A stretch of DNA of 64,000 nucleotides, from positions 1 through 64,000 of the forward strand of contig CAKZVC010000033.1 in the NCBI GenBank assembly GCA_937922235.1. Reading direction: 5' to 3'. The notes under the pieces were generated by a model that saw only the letters and a program-made list of their open reading frames with translations, had not been told where the DNA came from and did not search any database. The position numbers and the translations under genes were made by a program. Below are positions 9,437 to 19,300 of this stretch, piece after piece. The stretch is from an uncultured Acidimicrobiales bacterium. Its GTDB lineage: Bacteria; Actinomycetota; Acidimicrobiia; Acidimicrobiales; SHLQ01. Position 1 is the first letter of the stretch. Each line of letters starts with the position of its first letter.

Positions 9437-10611
9437 TGCAGTTCCGCCGAGTCGCTGTCACCGGTGTCGGTGTCGTTGCCTCTTGTGGCATCGGCAAAGA
9501 CGCATTCTGGAAGGGCCTTCTTAGCCCAGTAGAAGATGTCGAACGGCGGGTTCACGACTTCGATCCATCTCTGTACTTCGAGAACAAGAAGGAAGCTCGG
9601 CGAGCCGACCGGTTCTCGCAGTTCGCCTTTGCGGCCGCAGCCGAAGCGCTCGAACAGGCAGGCGAAATCGATGCGGCCCCGACACGCCGAGGCGTGTTCT
9701 TGGGCACCGGCATCGGCGGTCTGACCACCGTTGAAGAGCAGATCATCAACCGCCACGAAAACGGCGACCGACGTGTCTCGCCGTTCTTGGTGCCGATGAT
9801 GATGGCCAACGCCGCTGCGGGTGGGCTGTCGATGCGCTACGGCTGGCAAGGTCCAGCAGAGAACACTGTCACCGCATGCGCGGCCGGCACCCACAGCATC
9901 GGCAATGGTGCTCGCTGGATCGCCGCCGACCGCTGCGATGCAGTGCTCGCGGGCGGATCTGAAGCAGCGTTCACCGCCACGGCACTTGCGGGCTTCCGCA
10001 ACATGACGGCGCTGTCGCCAAACAACCGGTCGATGCCGTTCGACGCGAAGCGCAACGGCTTCGCCATGGCTGAAGGTGCTGCGGTTCTCGTCCTTGAAGA
10101 GTGGGAACGTGCAGAAGCTCGCGGCGCCACGATTCTCGCCGAGGTCATGGGCGCAGCATCTACCGCTGATGCCCACCACATCACCGCCCCCTCCCCTGGC
10201 GGCGCAGGTGCGGTCAACTGCATGGAGCTCTCGCTCCAAGACGCAGGCTTGAACGCTGAAGACATCGTGCACATCAACGCACACGGCACGTCGACGCCGC
10301 TCAACGATGCCGCCGAGGCCGAAGCGATCAACAAGGTGTTCGGCCACAAGCCCATCGTGACATCTACGAAGGGCGTCACCGGCCACGCGCTTGGCGCTGC
10401 CGGCGCAATCGAGGCTGCCGCCATCGTCTTGGCGATGCAGCACGAGTTGATCCCGCCAACAGCCGGGCACGACGAGCTCGATCCTGACATGCCCGAGATC
10501 GACGTCGTCAAAGGCGAAGCTCGCCCATGGACGCCAGGACCTTCGATGTCGAACTCGTTCGGCTTCGGTGGCCACAACGGCACGCTCATCCTCGGACCTG
10601 CTGGTTCGTAG
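9436..10611 (+). CDS. fabF: Beta-ketoacyl-ACP synthase II
   Basis: TACAAGTHSIGNG active site, NAHGTSTPLND, GHALGAAG. Confidence 0.95.
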   Translation: MQFRRVAVTGVGVVASCGIGKDAFWKGLLSPVEDVERRVHDFDPSLYFENKKEARRADRFSQFAFAAAAEALEQAGEIDAAPTRRGVFLGTGIGGLTTVEEQIINRHENGDRRVSPFLVPMMMANAAAGGLSMRYGWQGPAENTVTACAAGTHSIGNGARWIAADRCDAVLAGGSEAAFTATALAGFRNMTALSPNNRSMPFDAKRNGFAMAEGAAVLVLEEWERAEARGATILAEVMGAASTADAHHITAPSPGGAGAVNCMELSLQDAGLNAEDIVHINAHGTSTPLNDAAEAEAINKVFGHKPIVTSTKGVTGHALGAAGAIEAAAIVLAMQHELIPPTAGHDELDPDMPEIDVVKGEARPWTPGPSMSNSFGFGGHNGTLILGPAGS

Positions 10612-11160
10612 TTGACTCAGCACAATCCGTGGACAACGCATTCAACTGACGTTGCCTACGAAAACCCGTGGATTCGGGTCGAGCACAGCGCAGTTACTAC
10701 CCCCGGCGGGTCTGACGGCGTATATGGCGTTGTCCGGTTCAAGAACCGCGCCGTCGGCGTTGTGCCTGTCGACGCCGACGATCACACGTGGCTCGTCGGG
10801 CAATACCGATATGCGCTCGACCAGTACAGCTGGGAGATTCCCGCTGGCGGCTGCCCCGAGGGTGAAGCGCTCGACGAAACAGCACATCGCGAGCTCAAAG
10901 AGGAAACTGGCCTCATCGCCGCAACCCTCTCCCCCATCTTTGCCGACGTACACCTGACGAACTCGGTCACCGACGAACGGGCCTGGGCCTACCTTGCAAC
11001 CGATCTGACGATGTCAGACGCCGAGCCTGAGGACACCGAGGAGCTCGCCATCAAGCGACTGCCCGTCGACGAGGCCATCGGCATGGTTCTGCGCGGCGAA
11101 GTCCGTGATGCGTTCACAATCCTCGCGATGCTGCACCTTCACGCCACCCGAACCGGGTAG
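10612..11160 (+). CDS. NUDIX hydrolase, ADP-ribose pyrophosphatase-like (TTG start)
   Basis: Nudix box GCPEGEALDETAHRELKEETGL. Confidence 0.88.
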   Translation: MTQHNPWTTHSTDVAYENPWIRVEHSAVTTPGGSDGVYGVVRFKNRAVGVVPVDADDHTWLVGQYRYALDQYSWEIPAGGCPEGEALDETAHRELKEETGLIAATLSPIFADVHLTNSVTDERAWAYLATDLTMSDAEPEDTEELAIKRLPVDEAIGMVLRGEVRDAFTILAMLHLHATRTG

Positions 11161-11180
11161 CACGACGCCAGTTCGGCGCC

Positions 11181-11933
11181 TTACTCCGACGCCGCAGCTT
11201 GGAGAATGTCGTCCGGCATGTCGAAGTTAGCGTAGACATCCTGGACATCATCGTTGTCATCGAGGATGTCGATCATGTTCAGAATGGCCTTCGCATCCGA
11301 CGCGCTCGTGATCTCGACCGTTGAGGTCGGCAACATCGTCAGGTCGGCGCTTTCGAACGCAATACCGTTCTCCTCGAGCGCATCGCGCAACCCGTTCAGG
11401 TCGGTTGGCTCGCAGGTAAGACGCCACGTGTCTCCTTCGTCGACAAGGTCTTCCCCACCGTGTTCGAGTGCGACCATCATGAGGTCGTCTTCGTCAAGCG
11501 CCCGGTCGAGCGTGATGACGCCCTTGCGTTCGAACTGCCATGCCACTGCACCAGGTTCGGCCATCGAGCCGCCGTTCTTTGAGAACAGCGAGCGCATGTC
11601 GGCGCCGGTCCGGTTGCGGTTGTCGGTCAGCACCTCGACATACAGCGCAACCCCGGCAGGTGCGTAGCCCTCATAGGTGATTGGCTCATAGTTGACGCCT
11701 TCAAGTTCGCCCGTGCCACGCTTGATGGCACGCTCGATCGTGTCGAGCGGCACCGACGAGTCACGCGCCTTCTGATACATCGTGCGCAGCGTCGCGTTTG
11801 CATCCATGTCGCCACCACCTTGGCGTGCGGCGACTTCAACCTGCTTGATCAACTTGGCAAACAGCTTGGCGCGCTTCTTATCAGCAGCGCCCTTCTTGTG
11901 CTTGATTGTCGCCCATTTGGAATGACCTGACAT
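11181..11933 (-). CDS. YebC/PmpR family protein
   Basis: MSGHSKWATIKHKKGAADKKRAKLFAKLIKQ. Confidence 0.96.
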   Translation of the reverse strand: MSGHSKWATIKHKKGAADKKRAKLFAKLIKQVEVAARQGGGDMDANATLRTMYQKARDSSVPLDTIERAIKRGTGELEGVNYEPITYEGYAPAGVALYVEVLTDNRNRTGADMRSLFSKNGGSMAEPGAVAWQFERKGVITLDRALDEDDLMMVALEHGGEDLVDEGDTWRLTCEPTDLNGLRDALEENGIAFESADLTMLPTSTVEITSASDAKAILNMIDILDDNDDVQDVYANFDMPDDILQAAASE

Positions 11934-11956
11934 GTTCCGGGTCCTTTCGACTGTCT

Positions 11957-12529
11957 CTAGCTCGCTAGTGATTCGAGAAAGAGACGGTGGATCTCTGAGC
12001 TCGACGAGAGCTCGGGGTGAAAGCCAGCGCCTAGCGCATTGCCAGACCGTACCAGGACGGCATCACCGCGAGCTTCAGCCAAGACGTCAACATCGTCGCC
12101 AATGCGCATAATTCGTGGCGCCCGAATAAAGACCGCATGCACTGGCTCGTTGGTCACGGTCGTTTCGATATCGGTCTCAAAGCTCTCGACCTGGCGCCCA
12201 TAGCCGTTTCGCTTCACGGTTATGTCGAGCCGCCCAAACGATCGCTGATCGGGCCGACCATCTTCGATGTCGGTCGACAACAAAATGAGACCAGCACAGG
12301 TGCCAAAGACGGGCATACCGTCATCGAGGCGGTCCGCGATTGGATCGAACAATTCAGACGATTCCAACAGCATCGACATCGTGGTCGACTCGCCACCGGG
12401 CATGACCAACGCATCGACGCTGTCAAGATGCTCGGGACGCTTCACTTCCCGAGCATCAGCACCAAGGTCGGTCAGTTTGTCGATGTGGGCCTGAAACGCG
12501 CCCTGCAGGGCAAGAACCCCGACGATCAC
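11957..12529 (-). CDS. pdxT: Pyridoxal 5'-phosphate synthase glutaminase subunit
   Basis: [33 protein letters not shown]. Confidence 0.96.
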   Translation of the reverse strand: MIVGVLALQGAFQAHIDKLTDLGADAREVKRPEHLDSVDALVMPGGESTTMSMLLESSELFDPIADRLDDGMPVFGTCAGLILLSTDIEDGRPDQRSFGRLDITVKRNGYGRQVESFETDIETTVTNEPVHAVFIRAPRIMRIGDDVDVLAEARGDAVLVRSGNALGAGFHPELSSSSEIHRLFLESLAS

Positions 12530-13419
12530 CAGCCGCGGTCTTCGAACTTCAGGTCACCGAGCTCGTCCATGCCAATGCCAGTCATCGGTGCGCCGAGACC
12601 ACGAGAGACCTTGGCCAGAATCGAGGCGTCGGTATAGTTCGTGGTGGCTTCAACAATCGCACGAGCACGAGGTGCTGGGTCGGCGCTCTTGAAGATGCCA
12701 GAGCCGACAAACACGGCGTCGGCTCCGAGCTGCATGGCAAGAGCGGCGTCTGCGGGAGTCGCCAATCCACCTGCGCAGAACAACGGCACGGGAAGCTTGC
12801 CAGTCTCGGCAATTTCCTGCACGAGTGGCAATGGAGCCTGAAGCTGCTTGGCCCACTCGAAGAGCTCTGCCGAGTCGGCCTGGGTGAGCTTCTTGATGTC
12901 GCCATTGATCGTGCGAAGGTGACGCACGGCCTGCACAACATCGCCGGTGCCAGCTTCGCCCTTCGAGCGAATCATGCACGCACCTTCGGAGATGCGGCGG
13001 AGCGCCTCGCCGAGGTTTGTTGCGCCACAAACGAAGGGAACGGTGAACTTCCACTTGTCGATGTGATGGGTCTCATCGGCTGGGGTGAGCACTTCGGACT
13101 CGTCGACGTAGTCGACACCGAGGCTCTCGAGAATCTGTGCCTCGACAAAATGACCGATGCGGGCCTTGGCCATAACCGGGATCGTGCAGATCTCCTGGAT
13201 GCCCTCGATCATCTCTGGATCGCTCATACGGGCGACACCGCCATCGACACGAATGTCGGCCGGCACTCGCTCGAGGGCCATAACCGCAACTGCGCCCGCG
13301 TCTTCAGCGATCTTTGCTTGCTCAGGATTGACGACGTCCATAATGACGCCGCCCTTCAACATCTCGGCAAGGCCACGCTTGACCAGGGGTGTACCGGTGG
13401 AGGTCGACTGCTCGTTCAT
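12526..13419 (-). CDS. pdxS: Pyridoxal 5'-phosphate synthase lyase subunit
   Basis: [41 protein letters not shown]. Confidence 0.97.
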   Translation of the reverse strand: MNEQSTSTGTPLVKRGLAEMLKGGVIMDVVNPEQAKIAEDAGAVAVMALERVPADIRVDGGVARMSDPEMIEGIQEICTIPVMAKARIGHFVEAQILESLGVDYVDESEVLTPADETHHIDKWKFTVPFVCGATNLGEALRRISEGACMIRSKGEAGTGDVVQAVRHLRTINGDIKKLTQADSAELFEWAKQLQAPLPLVQEIAETGKLPVPLFCAGGLATPADAALAMQLGADAVFVGSGIFKSADPAPRARAIVEATTNYTDASILAKVSRGLGAPMTGIGMDELGDLKFEDRGW

Positions 13420-13501
13420 AAACACCACCCTAGGAGGGAAAACCCCAAGGTACGAAGGTCACCTGGGAGTCTTTTTGGTGACTTTTTCGGTGGGGTGAGG
13501 A

Positions 13502-14638
13502 TTACCCGTCTTTGAGTGCGTTCGCTTCGTTGGCGCTGATCTCTGCTGAGGTTCCTGCTGGGGTCAGGCTGACCCACGTTTGCCCTGGGGCGAGGCCGAT
13601 GACTTCGCCCTCTGGCGTAAGCAAGGTGAACGGGTCTCGTGGAAACTCTCGGCTCCATTCACCCTCGATACGGAAGCCGTCGGAGTAGACCACGACATCG
13701 CCCGATCCGACCGTTACTGCGTCAACGGACGCACGGTCGATTTGGCTTGGCAAGTACGTGGTGGTGAGCACGACAACGTTGGCCGGAGTGATCTGGTTTC
13801 CGTCACGGGTTTGGTGCGGCTCGGTGAATCGCTTCTCTTCCTGGTGGAAGCGCAGGTATCCGCCATCGGTTGCCGACCATACGTAGATGGCATCGGTACG
13901 GGCCTTGACCCGCACGCCGGCCGATGGCTGACCGAGCTCGGCAATGTTGCGTGAGTAGTCAAAGACGGGGGATGGTGGTTCGCCGCCATCGGCCCGGTCG
14001 ATCAGCTTGGCCGGGTTAGCGACAAGATTGTTCGGAGCCCGGAAACCGCTTATGCGGCGAAACTCCGAATGCCCAAAGTCGGCGCTGGAACGAACAAGCA
14101 GGTCGTTGTTCTCGGCCTGGCGAAGCTGACCGCTGACTCCATCGTTTGCGCCGGAGTAGCCAAACACCGGCCGGTTGAGGTTTGACACGATGTCGATATC
14201 GGACGTGCGCCCCGAACGGACCGATCCGACCTCTTCAGGCAGGACCGAATGAAATACTGCAGCAAAGCGAGTTGCGGACTGTTCGATCCGTTCTTCGTAC
14301 ACGATGTCGGCCTGGTCGAGGCCGAGCAGCGCAGCACGCGCCGCCTGATCGTTGTTTGAGATCTTGACCACAACCGCAGCGTGCGCCGCCGGGTCGCCTT
14401 CGCCGATCGGCTCACCGCTGAGCGGGTAGAGGGGCCCAAGATCGGGCGCCTCAGTCGTCGTAGTTGTCGACTCGGACGTCGTGGAGGTTTCGACCTCGGT
14501 CGTGGTAGTCGTTTCTGCCTCGGTCGTCGACGTGGTGGTTTCGGCCGTCTCGGCATCTGCGCCATCATCACCACCGCATGCGGTCGCGAGAAGAGACAGC
14601 GCCAACAGCGCGGCGAGAACACGGATCAACTTGTGCAT
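13502..14638 (-). CDS. DUF3048-type lipoprotein with Thr/Glu-rich linker
   Basis: Lipobox LLATAC, low-complexity T/E linker, then YPLSGEP...VVKISNNDQAARAALLGLDQADIVYEERIE. Confidence 0.78.
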   Translation of the reverse strand: MHKLIRVLAALLALSLLATACGGDDGADAETAETTTSTTEAETTTTTEVETSTTSESTTTTTEAPDLGPLYPLSGEPIGEGDPAAHAAVVVKISNNDQAARAALLGLDQADIVYEERIEQSATRFAAVFHSVLPEEVGSVRSGRTSDIDIVSNLNRPVFGYSGANDGVSGQLRQAENNDLLVRSSADFGHSEFRRISGFRAPNNLVANPAKLIDRADGGEPPSPVFDYSRNIAELGQPSAGVRVKARTDAIYVWSATDGGYLRFHQEEKRFTEPHQTRDGNQITPANVVVLTTTYLPSQIDRASVDAVTVGSGDVVVYSDGFRIEGEWSREFPRDPFTLLTPEGEVIGLAPGQTWVSLTPAGTSAEISANEANALKDG

Positions 14639-15339
14639 TACAGCTCCCAGAGAACTTCGATTCGGTGGTCGAGGGGCACACGTTGATCAGCCGGGGGAAT
14701 CAGCAGAGCTGCCCCCAGTGCGTCTGCTCCATCAATGTCGGTCGACCGCCCGTCGATTCGCTCCAATGCGGAACGGAGTCCCGGTGGGTACCGGGTGAGT
14801 CCAACACCGGAGATGTCGAACGCGATGACGCCTGCGTCGCCGGTTCCCCAGCGACGGGCCATCTCGCGTTGTGCCCCGGTGATAAACGGCTGCGCTGACG
14901 CAGCGAGTGTCTCGTACTGAACCGAGCCACTTGAGAGTTTGGTGAGACCATGAGCCACGACACCCTCCATCTCGATGACGTCGAGCATCTCGAGCAGACC
15001 GGTCGTCGCGATCAAGACATTGTTCGCACCCGACAGGGCAACCAGGTTGCATGCCGGACTGTCGATCACCATGACCTCGGGCTGATCAATACCGGAGGTC
15101 AGGCAGAGGTTCTCGACCGTGTTGAGAATTCGTTCGCCCTCTTTCGCCCCAAGCGGACGAGCGCCGAGCTTGGAAACAAGCGACGAATCAGAGTTGCGCC
15201 ACATCAACCACACAACAAGTGCGGCTGCAGGAATCGCCAGAAGATAGAACGGCCACCAGGCAAACACGCCCAACAACACGAACAGCACGAGTGTGGCGAT
15301 AGCAGGCAGCGCAAAGATCGCAAGAATCCTGGAGTTCAT
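14638..15339 (-). CDS. M48-like membrane protein with degenerate metal-binding motif (putative pseudoprotease)
   Basis: Two N-terminal TM segments, then MEGVVAHGLTKL at the HExxH position and LTRYPPGLRSALERI. Confidence 0.65.
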   Translation of the reverse strand: MNSRILAIFALPAIATLVLFVLLGVFAWWPFYLLAIPAAALVVWLMWRNSDSSLVSKLGARPLGAKEGERILNTVENLCLTSGIDQPEVMVIDSPACNLVALSGANNVLIATTGLLEMLDVIEMEGVVAHGLTKLSSGSVQYETLAASAQPFITGAQREMARRWGTGDAGVIAFDISGVGLTRYPPGLRSALERIDGRSTDIDGADALGAALLIPPADQRVPLDHRIEVLWEL

Positions 15340-15412
15340 ACATACCTTCGTCGTCGTGGCGCACCCATGATAGGGGCACGTGCGTGGCATCGGGCTTCAC
15401 CGATGAACAGAA

Positions 15413-16489
15413 TCATCCGGCGGTGATCGCTCGACGGTAGGCGGAGAGGTACAGGTCAGCCAATCGCCGCATGGAGAACTCGCTCACACGCTCCGATCCG
15501 CTAGCGATGAGCTCGTCTCGGCGGGCCGGGCTGGCGAGTACTTGGTCGAGTTCACGAGCCAGCTTGTTGGGATCCCCTGGTGGAACGAGCGCGCCGTCAA
15601 GACCGTTTCGGGTCACCTTGGCATAGCCAGGGATGTCGCTAGCGACCACCGCCGTCTCCGCTGCCATTGCTTCGAGGAGCACAATGCCGAACGACTCGCC
15701 GTGCAACGACGGAGCGCAGAAAATGTCGGCGCCAAGCATGCGGTCGATCTTTTCGTCTTCATCGATCTCGCCAAGCCACGAGATCCGCGGGTCGCCGGCG
15801 TAGAGGCCTTGCAACCCCGGTGTCTCCGGCCCAACACCGCCGACCCAGAGCCGGACGTCCGGAGGCAGCTGTTGAAATGCATCGAGCAGCACGCTGAGGC
15901 CCTTACGCTCTTCGTGGCGAGCAATGAAGAAGATCGTGGGGCCTTCAGTCTTGGTTGCGGTGCCTTCGCGATAGCGAGACACATCGACAGCGTTGAACGC
16001 GCGCTCATAGGTGCCACCGAGCGCTTGGATCGCCAGCTCTTCTGCATCGTCGGACACGGCGTATCTGATGGCGATGCGCTTGGCTCCGCGCGAAGTGAGC
16101 GGCTTGAAAATGTCGTACGCCACGCTGTGCCCGGCTCGATGGAACGTGCCGACGATTGGAGCCGGCTTGACCAACAGCGCGGTCATTGTCGGACCGGGGG
16201 CGATCGGCTCGTGCAGATGAAGCACGTCGAACTCTTCATCTCGCAGCGCACGGATCGTTCGAAGCTGGGCTGCAGGGTCGGGTGCAAGTGGAACGATCGA
16301 TCCGTTGGCCCCGGTCGGCACACAATTTCCGAGTGGCGTCACAAAGGGCTCGGGAGGTGGCCCATCGCATGGACCCAAGACTCGCACGTATTCACCTCGA
16401 GCTCGGATTGCTCGGGCCAAGCCGAGAATCTGCCCTTGCACTCCCCCAGGAACCGTCAGGCTGTACGGGCTGATCATCCCGATCCTCAT
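15413..16489 (-). CDS. pimA: GDP-mannose-dependent phosphatidylinositol mannosyltransferase-like GT4
   Basis: MRIGMISPYSLTVPGGVQGQILGLARAIRARGEYV; position next to patA and pgsA. Confidence 0.88.
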   Translation of the reverse strand: MRIGMISPYSLTVPGGVQGQILGLARAIRARGEYVRVLGPCDGPPPEPFVTPLGNCVPTGANGSIVPLAPDPAAQLRTIRALRDEEFDVLHLHEPIAPGPTMTALLVKPAPIVGTFHRAGHSVAYDIFKPLTSRGAKRIAIRYAVSDDAEELAIQALGGTYERAFNAVDVSRYREGTATKTEGPTIFFIARHEERKGLSVLLDAFQQLPPDVRLWVGGVGPETPGLQGLYAGDPRISWLGEIDEDEKIDRMLGADIFCAPSLHGESFGIVLLEAMAAETAVVASDIPGYAKVTRNGLDGALVPPGDPNKLARELDQVLASPARRDELIASGSERVSEFSMRRLADLYLSAYRRAITAG

Positions 16490-17415
16490 GCGAGCTCCCG
16501 CAGCACTTCGGGTACGGGGCGGCCAAGCGCCCGGTAGTCGCTCGGCCAGCCGGGCTGGAGGACATGCCACTGCTCGGGGGCCTTGCGCACAAACCGTTCA
16601 AGCTCGTCTGCGAGCGATTGCGTTACCCGTTGCACGTCGGCGCGGAAGCCGCCTTGCCGTGTGGCATCAACCGGAGGGCGAACTTCAGCAACGTGCCGCG
16701 AACCATCGAAGTAGACCGCCACTGGGAGCAGAGGTGATCCGGTGCGGAGGCCGAGGGTTGCTGGGCCCGCTGGCAGCAGGGTCTCTTCGCCGAAGAATCT
16801 CACTGGCACCGACGTCGCCCCGGCAACAACGCGATCGCTCAGCAGGCAGACGATCGAGCCGTTGGTGATCGCCCGCAGAACCGCAGGTCCGGCGTCTGGC
16901 CCGACCGCCACCACTTCCATGCCGAGTGACTCTCGGAACGACTTGAACCAGTCGAAGAGCTCGGGAGGCTCAAGCGGCTCAACCACGGCTGTCACCTTGA
17001 AGCCATGCACCTGGGTCAGCCAAAACGCCGCCCATTCCCAACCCCCAAGGTGCGGCAGCACAAGGATCGGCGGCGTTCCGGCCTCAAGTGCCTCGGTGAT
17101 GTGTTCGAAGCCCGTGTAGCTGAAGCCGGCGTCAATTTCTTCGGCGGAGAGCCCGGGCAGCCGAAAGCTGTCGAGGTAGTAGCGGCCATACGCTCCGAAC
17201 GTCTTGGCGACGGCGCGGTGTTTCTCCGACGACGACAGCTTTCTGCCGGTCGAGCGTTCGATGTTTCGTTCGACGATGACCCGACGATCACCGGCGAGAA
17301 ACGAGGCAACCGTGCTACCGAGCGCCACAACAGCGCCGCTTAGCTTGCGGGGCGCGCGTTGAGCGGCCAGCGCACCCAGGCGGTGGATCGTCAAGCTGTC
17401 GGGGCGAGGGAACAT
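16486..17415 (-). CDS. patA: LpxL/PatA-type phosphatidylinositol mannoside acyltransferase
   Basis: VLPHLGGWEWAAFWL (HxxxxE type), lauroyl acyltransferase family, between pimA and pgsA. Confidence 0.82.
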   Translation of the reverse strand: MFPRPDSLTIHRLGALAAQRAPRKLSGAVVALGSTVASFLAGDRRVIVERNIERSTGRKLSSSEKHRAVAKTFGAYGRYYLDSFRLPGLSAEEIDAGFSYTGFEHITEALEAGTPPILVLPHLGGWEWAAFWLTQVHGFKVTAVVEPLEPPELFDWFKSFRESLGMEVVAVGPDAGPAVLRAITNGSIVCLLSDRVVAGATSVPVRFFGEETLLPAGPATLGLRTGSPLLPVAVYFDGSRHVAEVRPPVDATRQGGFRADVQRVTQSLADELERFVRKAPEQWHVLQPGWPSDYRALGRPVPEVLRELA

Positions 17416-17427
17416 GAGTGGTTCCGC

Positions 17428-18117
17428 TTACCGCCGATCGGTTTTGCGCTTGGCGGATTGGGTCGTGCGGCGAGCCTCGCGAGCACGTCGGCGAGTGACC
17501 GGACCCGGCGCAGGTGTCGGGCGGCCAACGCTGGCCTGCTTCCACACCTTGAAGAATCGCTGCACGGCCGTGACCGCAGTGAGCGCAAGCATGACCCATA
17601 GAACCACGAGCAACAGGCTTGCGTTGATGGACCCAAGGCCCAGACCAACACCAAGTGCAATGAAGCGCTCGGCGCGCTCCATGAGGCCACCCTTCGCGTC
17701 GAAACCGAGGGACTCGGCCTTTGCTCGCTGGTAACTGATCATGACGGCAAGGCCCATGATTGCGACCGGCAGCATATGCATCTGGTCGTCACGTGTTGCC
17801 GAGAGATGCCAGGCAACACCGCTGAACAACATGATGTCGGTGAGCCGATCGGAGACCGAATCGAAGTAGGCGCCGCGCATGGAAGAGGTTCCGGCGGCCT
17901 TTGCGATGGCGCCGTCCAGCAGGTCGGGCAGACCGGTGCAGATCATCAACACCAGGCCGATCGCCAGGTTGCCCGAACCAATCACGACTGCGGCCACCGC
18001 CGACATACCAATACCGACGAGTGTCATCACATCTGCGGTGATTCCCATGTTGACCAGGGCTGCGCCAACTGGCTGCACGTTCTTGTCGACCTGGTCTCGA
18101 AAGTTTCCGTCAAACAT
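17428..18117 (-). CDS. pgsA: CDP-alcohol phosphatidyltransferase (phosphatidylinositol phosphate synthase-like)
   Basis: DLLDGAIAKAAGTSSMRGAYFDSVSDRLTD (DGx2ARx8Gx3Dx3D-like). Confidence 0.87.
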   Translation of the reverse strand: MFDGNFRDQVDKNVQPVGAALVNMGITADVMTLVGIGMSAVAAVVIGSGNLAIGLVLMICTGLPDLLDGAIAKAAGTSSMRGAYFDSVSDRLTDIMLFSGVAWHLSATRDDQMHMLPVAIMGLAVMISYQRAKAESLGFDAKGGLMERAERFIALGVGLGLGSINASLLLVVLWVMLALTAVTAVQRFFKVWKQASVGRPTPAPGPVTRRRAREARRTTQSAKRKTDRR

Positions 18118-18171
18118 GGATTCTCCTCGTCGTGACTCCACTGGAGGTTAGCTGTGATTACGATCTGGTCC

Positions 18172-18672
18172 ATGCGTGACCGTTACGAATCCCTCAAGCC
18201 CAACAACCTGGTGGCCTCGATGGCCTCGATGCCCAGGCGTTGGAAAGATGCCATTCGCGTTGACCCGCCGAAGGACATCGAGGACTTCTTCAACGTGTCG
18301 ACCTCGAGCGGCAACCCCGCCGAGCTTGTTGGCAATGTTGTCGCCCAGCTCAAGATTCTCGAAGATGCGATTCGCACGACGAGCTACAACATTCCTGAGA
18401 CCCTGCCGGTTGAAGCCATCGCTGCAGCCAAGAACCTGGGCTCGGGCCCCTGGCCGTCGAGCGCGGCAGACGCTCGCGACGAGCTGACGGCCGCGTTCAA
18501 CGCCCTCGAAGAGCGCCTGCGGGGCCTGAACACCCACGACTGGGCGAAATCGGCAACCGTTGAAGGTGGGGGTGACTCACTATCGGTTCTGCAGCTCGCT
18601 CAAGGCGCAAGCCGAGTTGCTGCGACCGCGCTACCTCTCGTCGAGCGAGCAATCCGAGAAGCCGCCGACTAA
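18172..18672 (+). CDS. Hypothetical protein
   Basis: About 166 aa ORF with coding-like composition, alone on + strand in this block. Confidence 0.55.
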   Translation: MRDRYESLKPNNLVASMASMPRRWKDAIRVDPPKDIEDFFNVSTSSGNPAELVGNVVAQLKILEDAIRTTSYNIPETLPVEAIAAAKNLGSGPWPSSAADARDELTAAFNALEERLRGLNTHDWAKSATVEGGGDSLSVLQLAQGASRVAATALPLVERAIREAAD

Positions 18673-18681
18673 CCGCTCTCC

Positions 18682-18730
18682 AAAATTTCGTGGTTTCAAC
18701 ACATCCACGGTGCGCGAACCACGAAATTTT
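18682..18730. terminator. Candidate bidirectional terminator between convergent genes
   Basis: Perfect 14-bp inverted repeat AAAATTTCGTGGTT...AACCACGAAATTTT, 21-nt loop, between stops at 18672(+) and 18734(-). Confidence 0.65.
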
Positions 18731-18733
18731 CGG

Positions 18734-19291
18734 CTAGCTAGGCTCTAGGCCCTGACTCGCTGGCTCTAGGCCAGCCCAGTCTTCTGGGTTGTCTTCAGCA
18801 AAGACGTGGATGACTTCGGCATCTACGCCGTCGACCATTGCAAACCCACGCTGCTTCGGCGGCGACTCGTTCGAGTACATAAGGATCCGCCAGGTAGGAC
18901 GGCTGCGCAGACCGCGCCAGGCCATCTGGGCGGAAGCATGCCCAACGGGGAACCCAACAGCCTTGGTGGCTTCGACCAACGCGTCTTGCTCATCGACGGC
19001 GAGGTCCCAGCCACCCTGCAGGTGATACAGACCAACAATGACCAGCGCGACCGCAGCGAGCGCTACGCCGCCATTCATCAGCGGCGACGTGTCGCCTGTT
19101 CCGAGGAACCACAGCACGAGCAGCAGTCCGCCGATGGCGATGTACAAGATGCCGGGGATGCGGCGCTTGCTGTTGTTCGGAAACAGGTAGGGGCCAACGA
19201 AGTCGGCCGCGTTCAGATCGTCCGGAAGTTCGTCGACGTACTCGTCGTCGAGATCGATATCGGTGGGTTCGACACTCTCGTCACTGGCCAT
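18734..19291 (-). CDS. Hypothetical membrane protein with two TM segments
   Basis: 185 aa; hydrophobic ILYIAIGGLLLVLWFL and NGGVALAAVALVIVGLY. Confidence 0.6.
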   Translation of the reverse strand: MASDESVEPTDIDLDDEYVDELPDDLNAADFVGPYLFPNNSKRRIPGILYIAIGGLLLVLWFLGTGDTSPLMNGGVALAAVALVIVGLYHLQGGWDLAVDEQDALVEATKAVGFPVGHASAQMAWRGLRSRPTWRILMYSNESPPKQRGFAMVDGVDAEVIHVFAEDNPEDWAGLEPASQGLEPS

Positions 19292-19300
19292 GACGCCAGG

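Noticed and set aside
13430-13500. Rho-independent terminator GTCACC...GGTGAC-TTTTT
   Set aside because: The U-tract is on the plus strand while the flanking genes are on the minus strand; function unclear.
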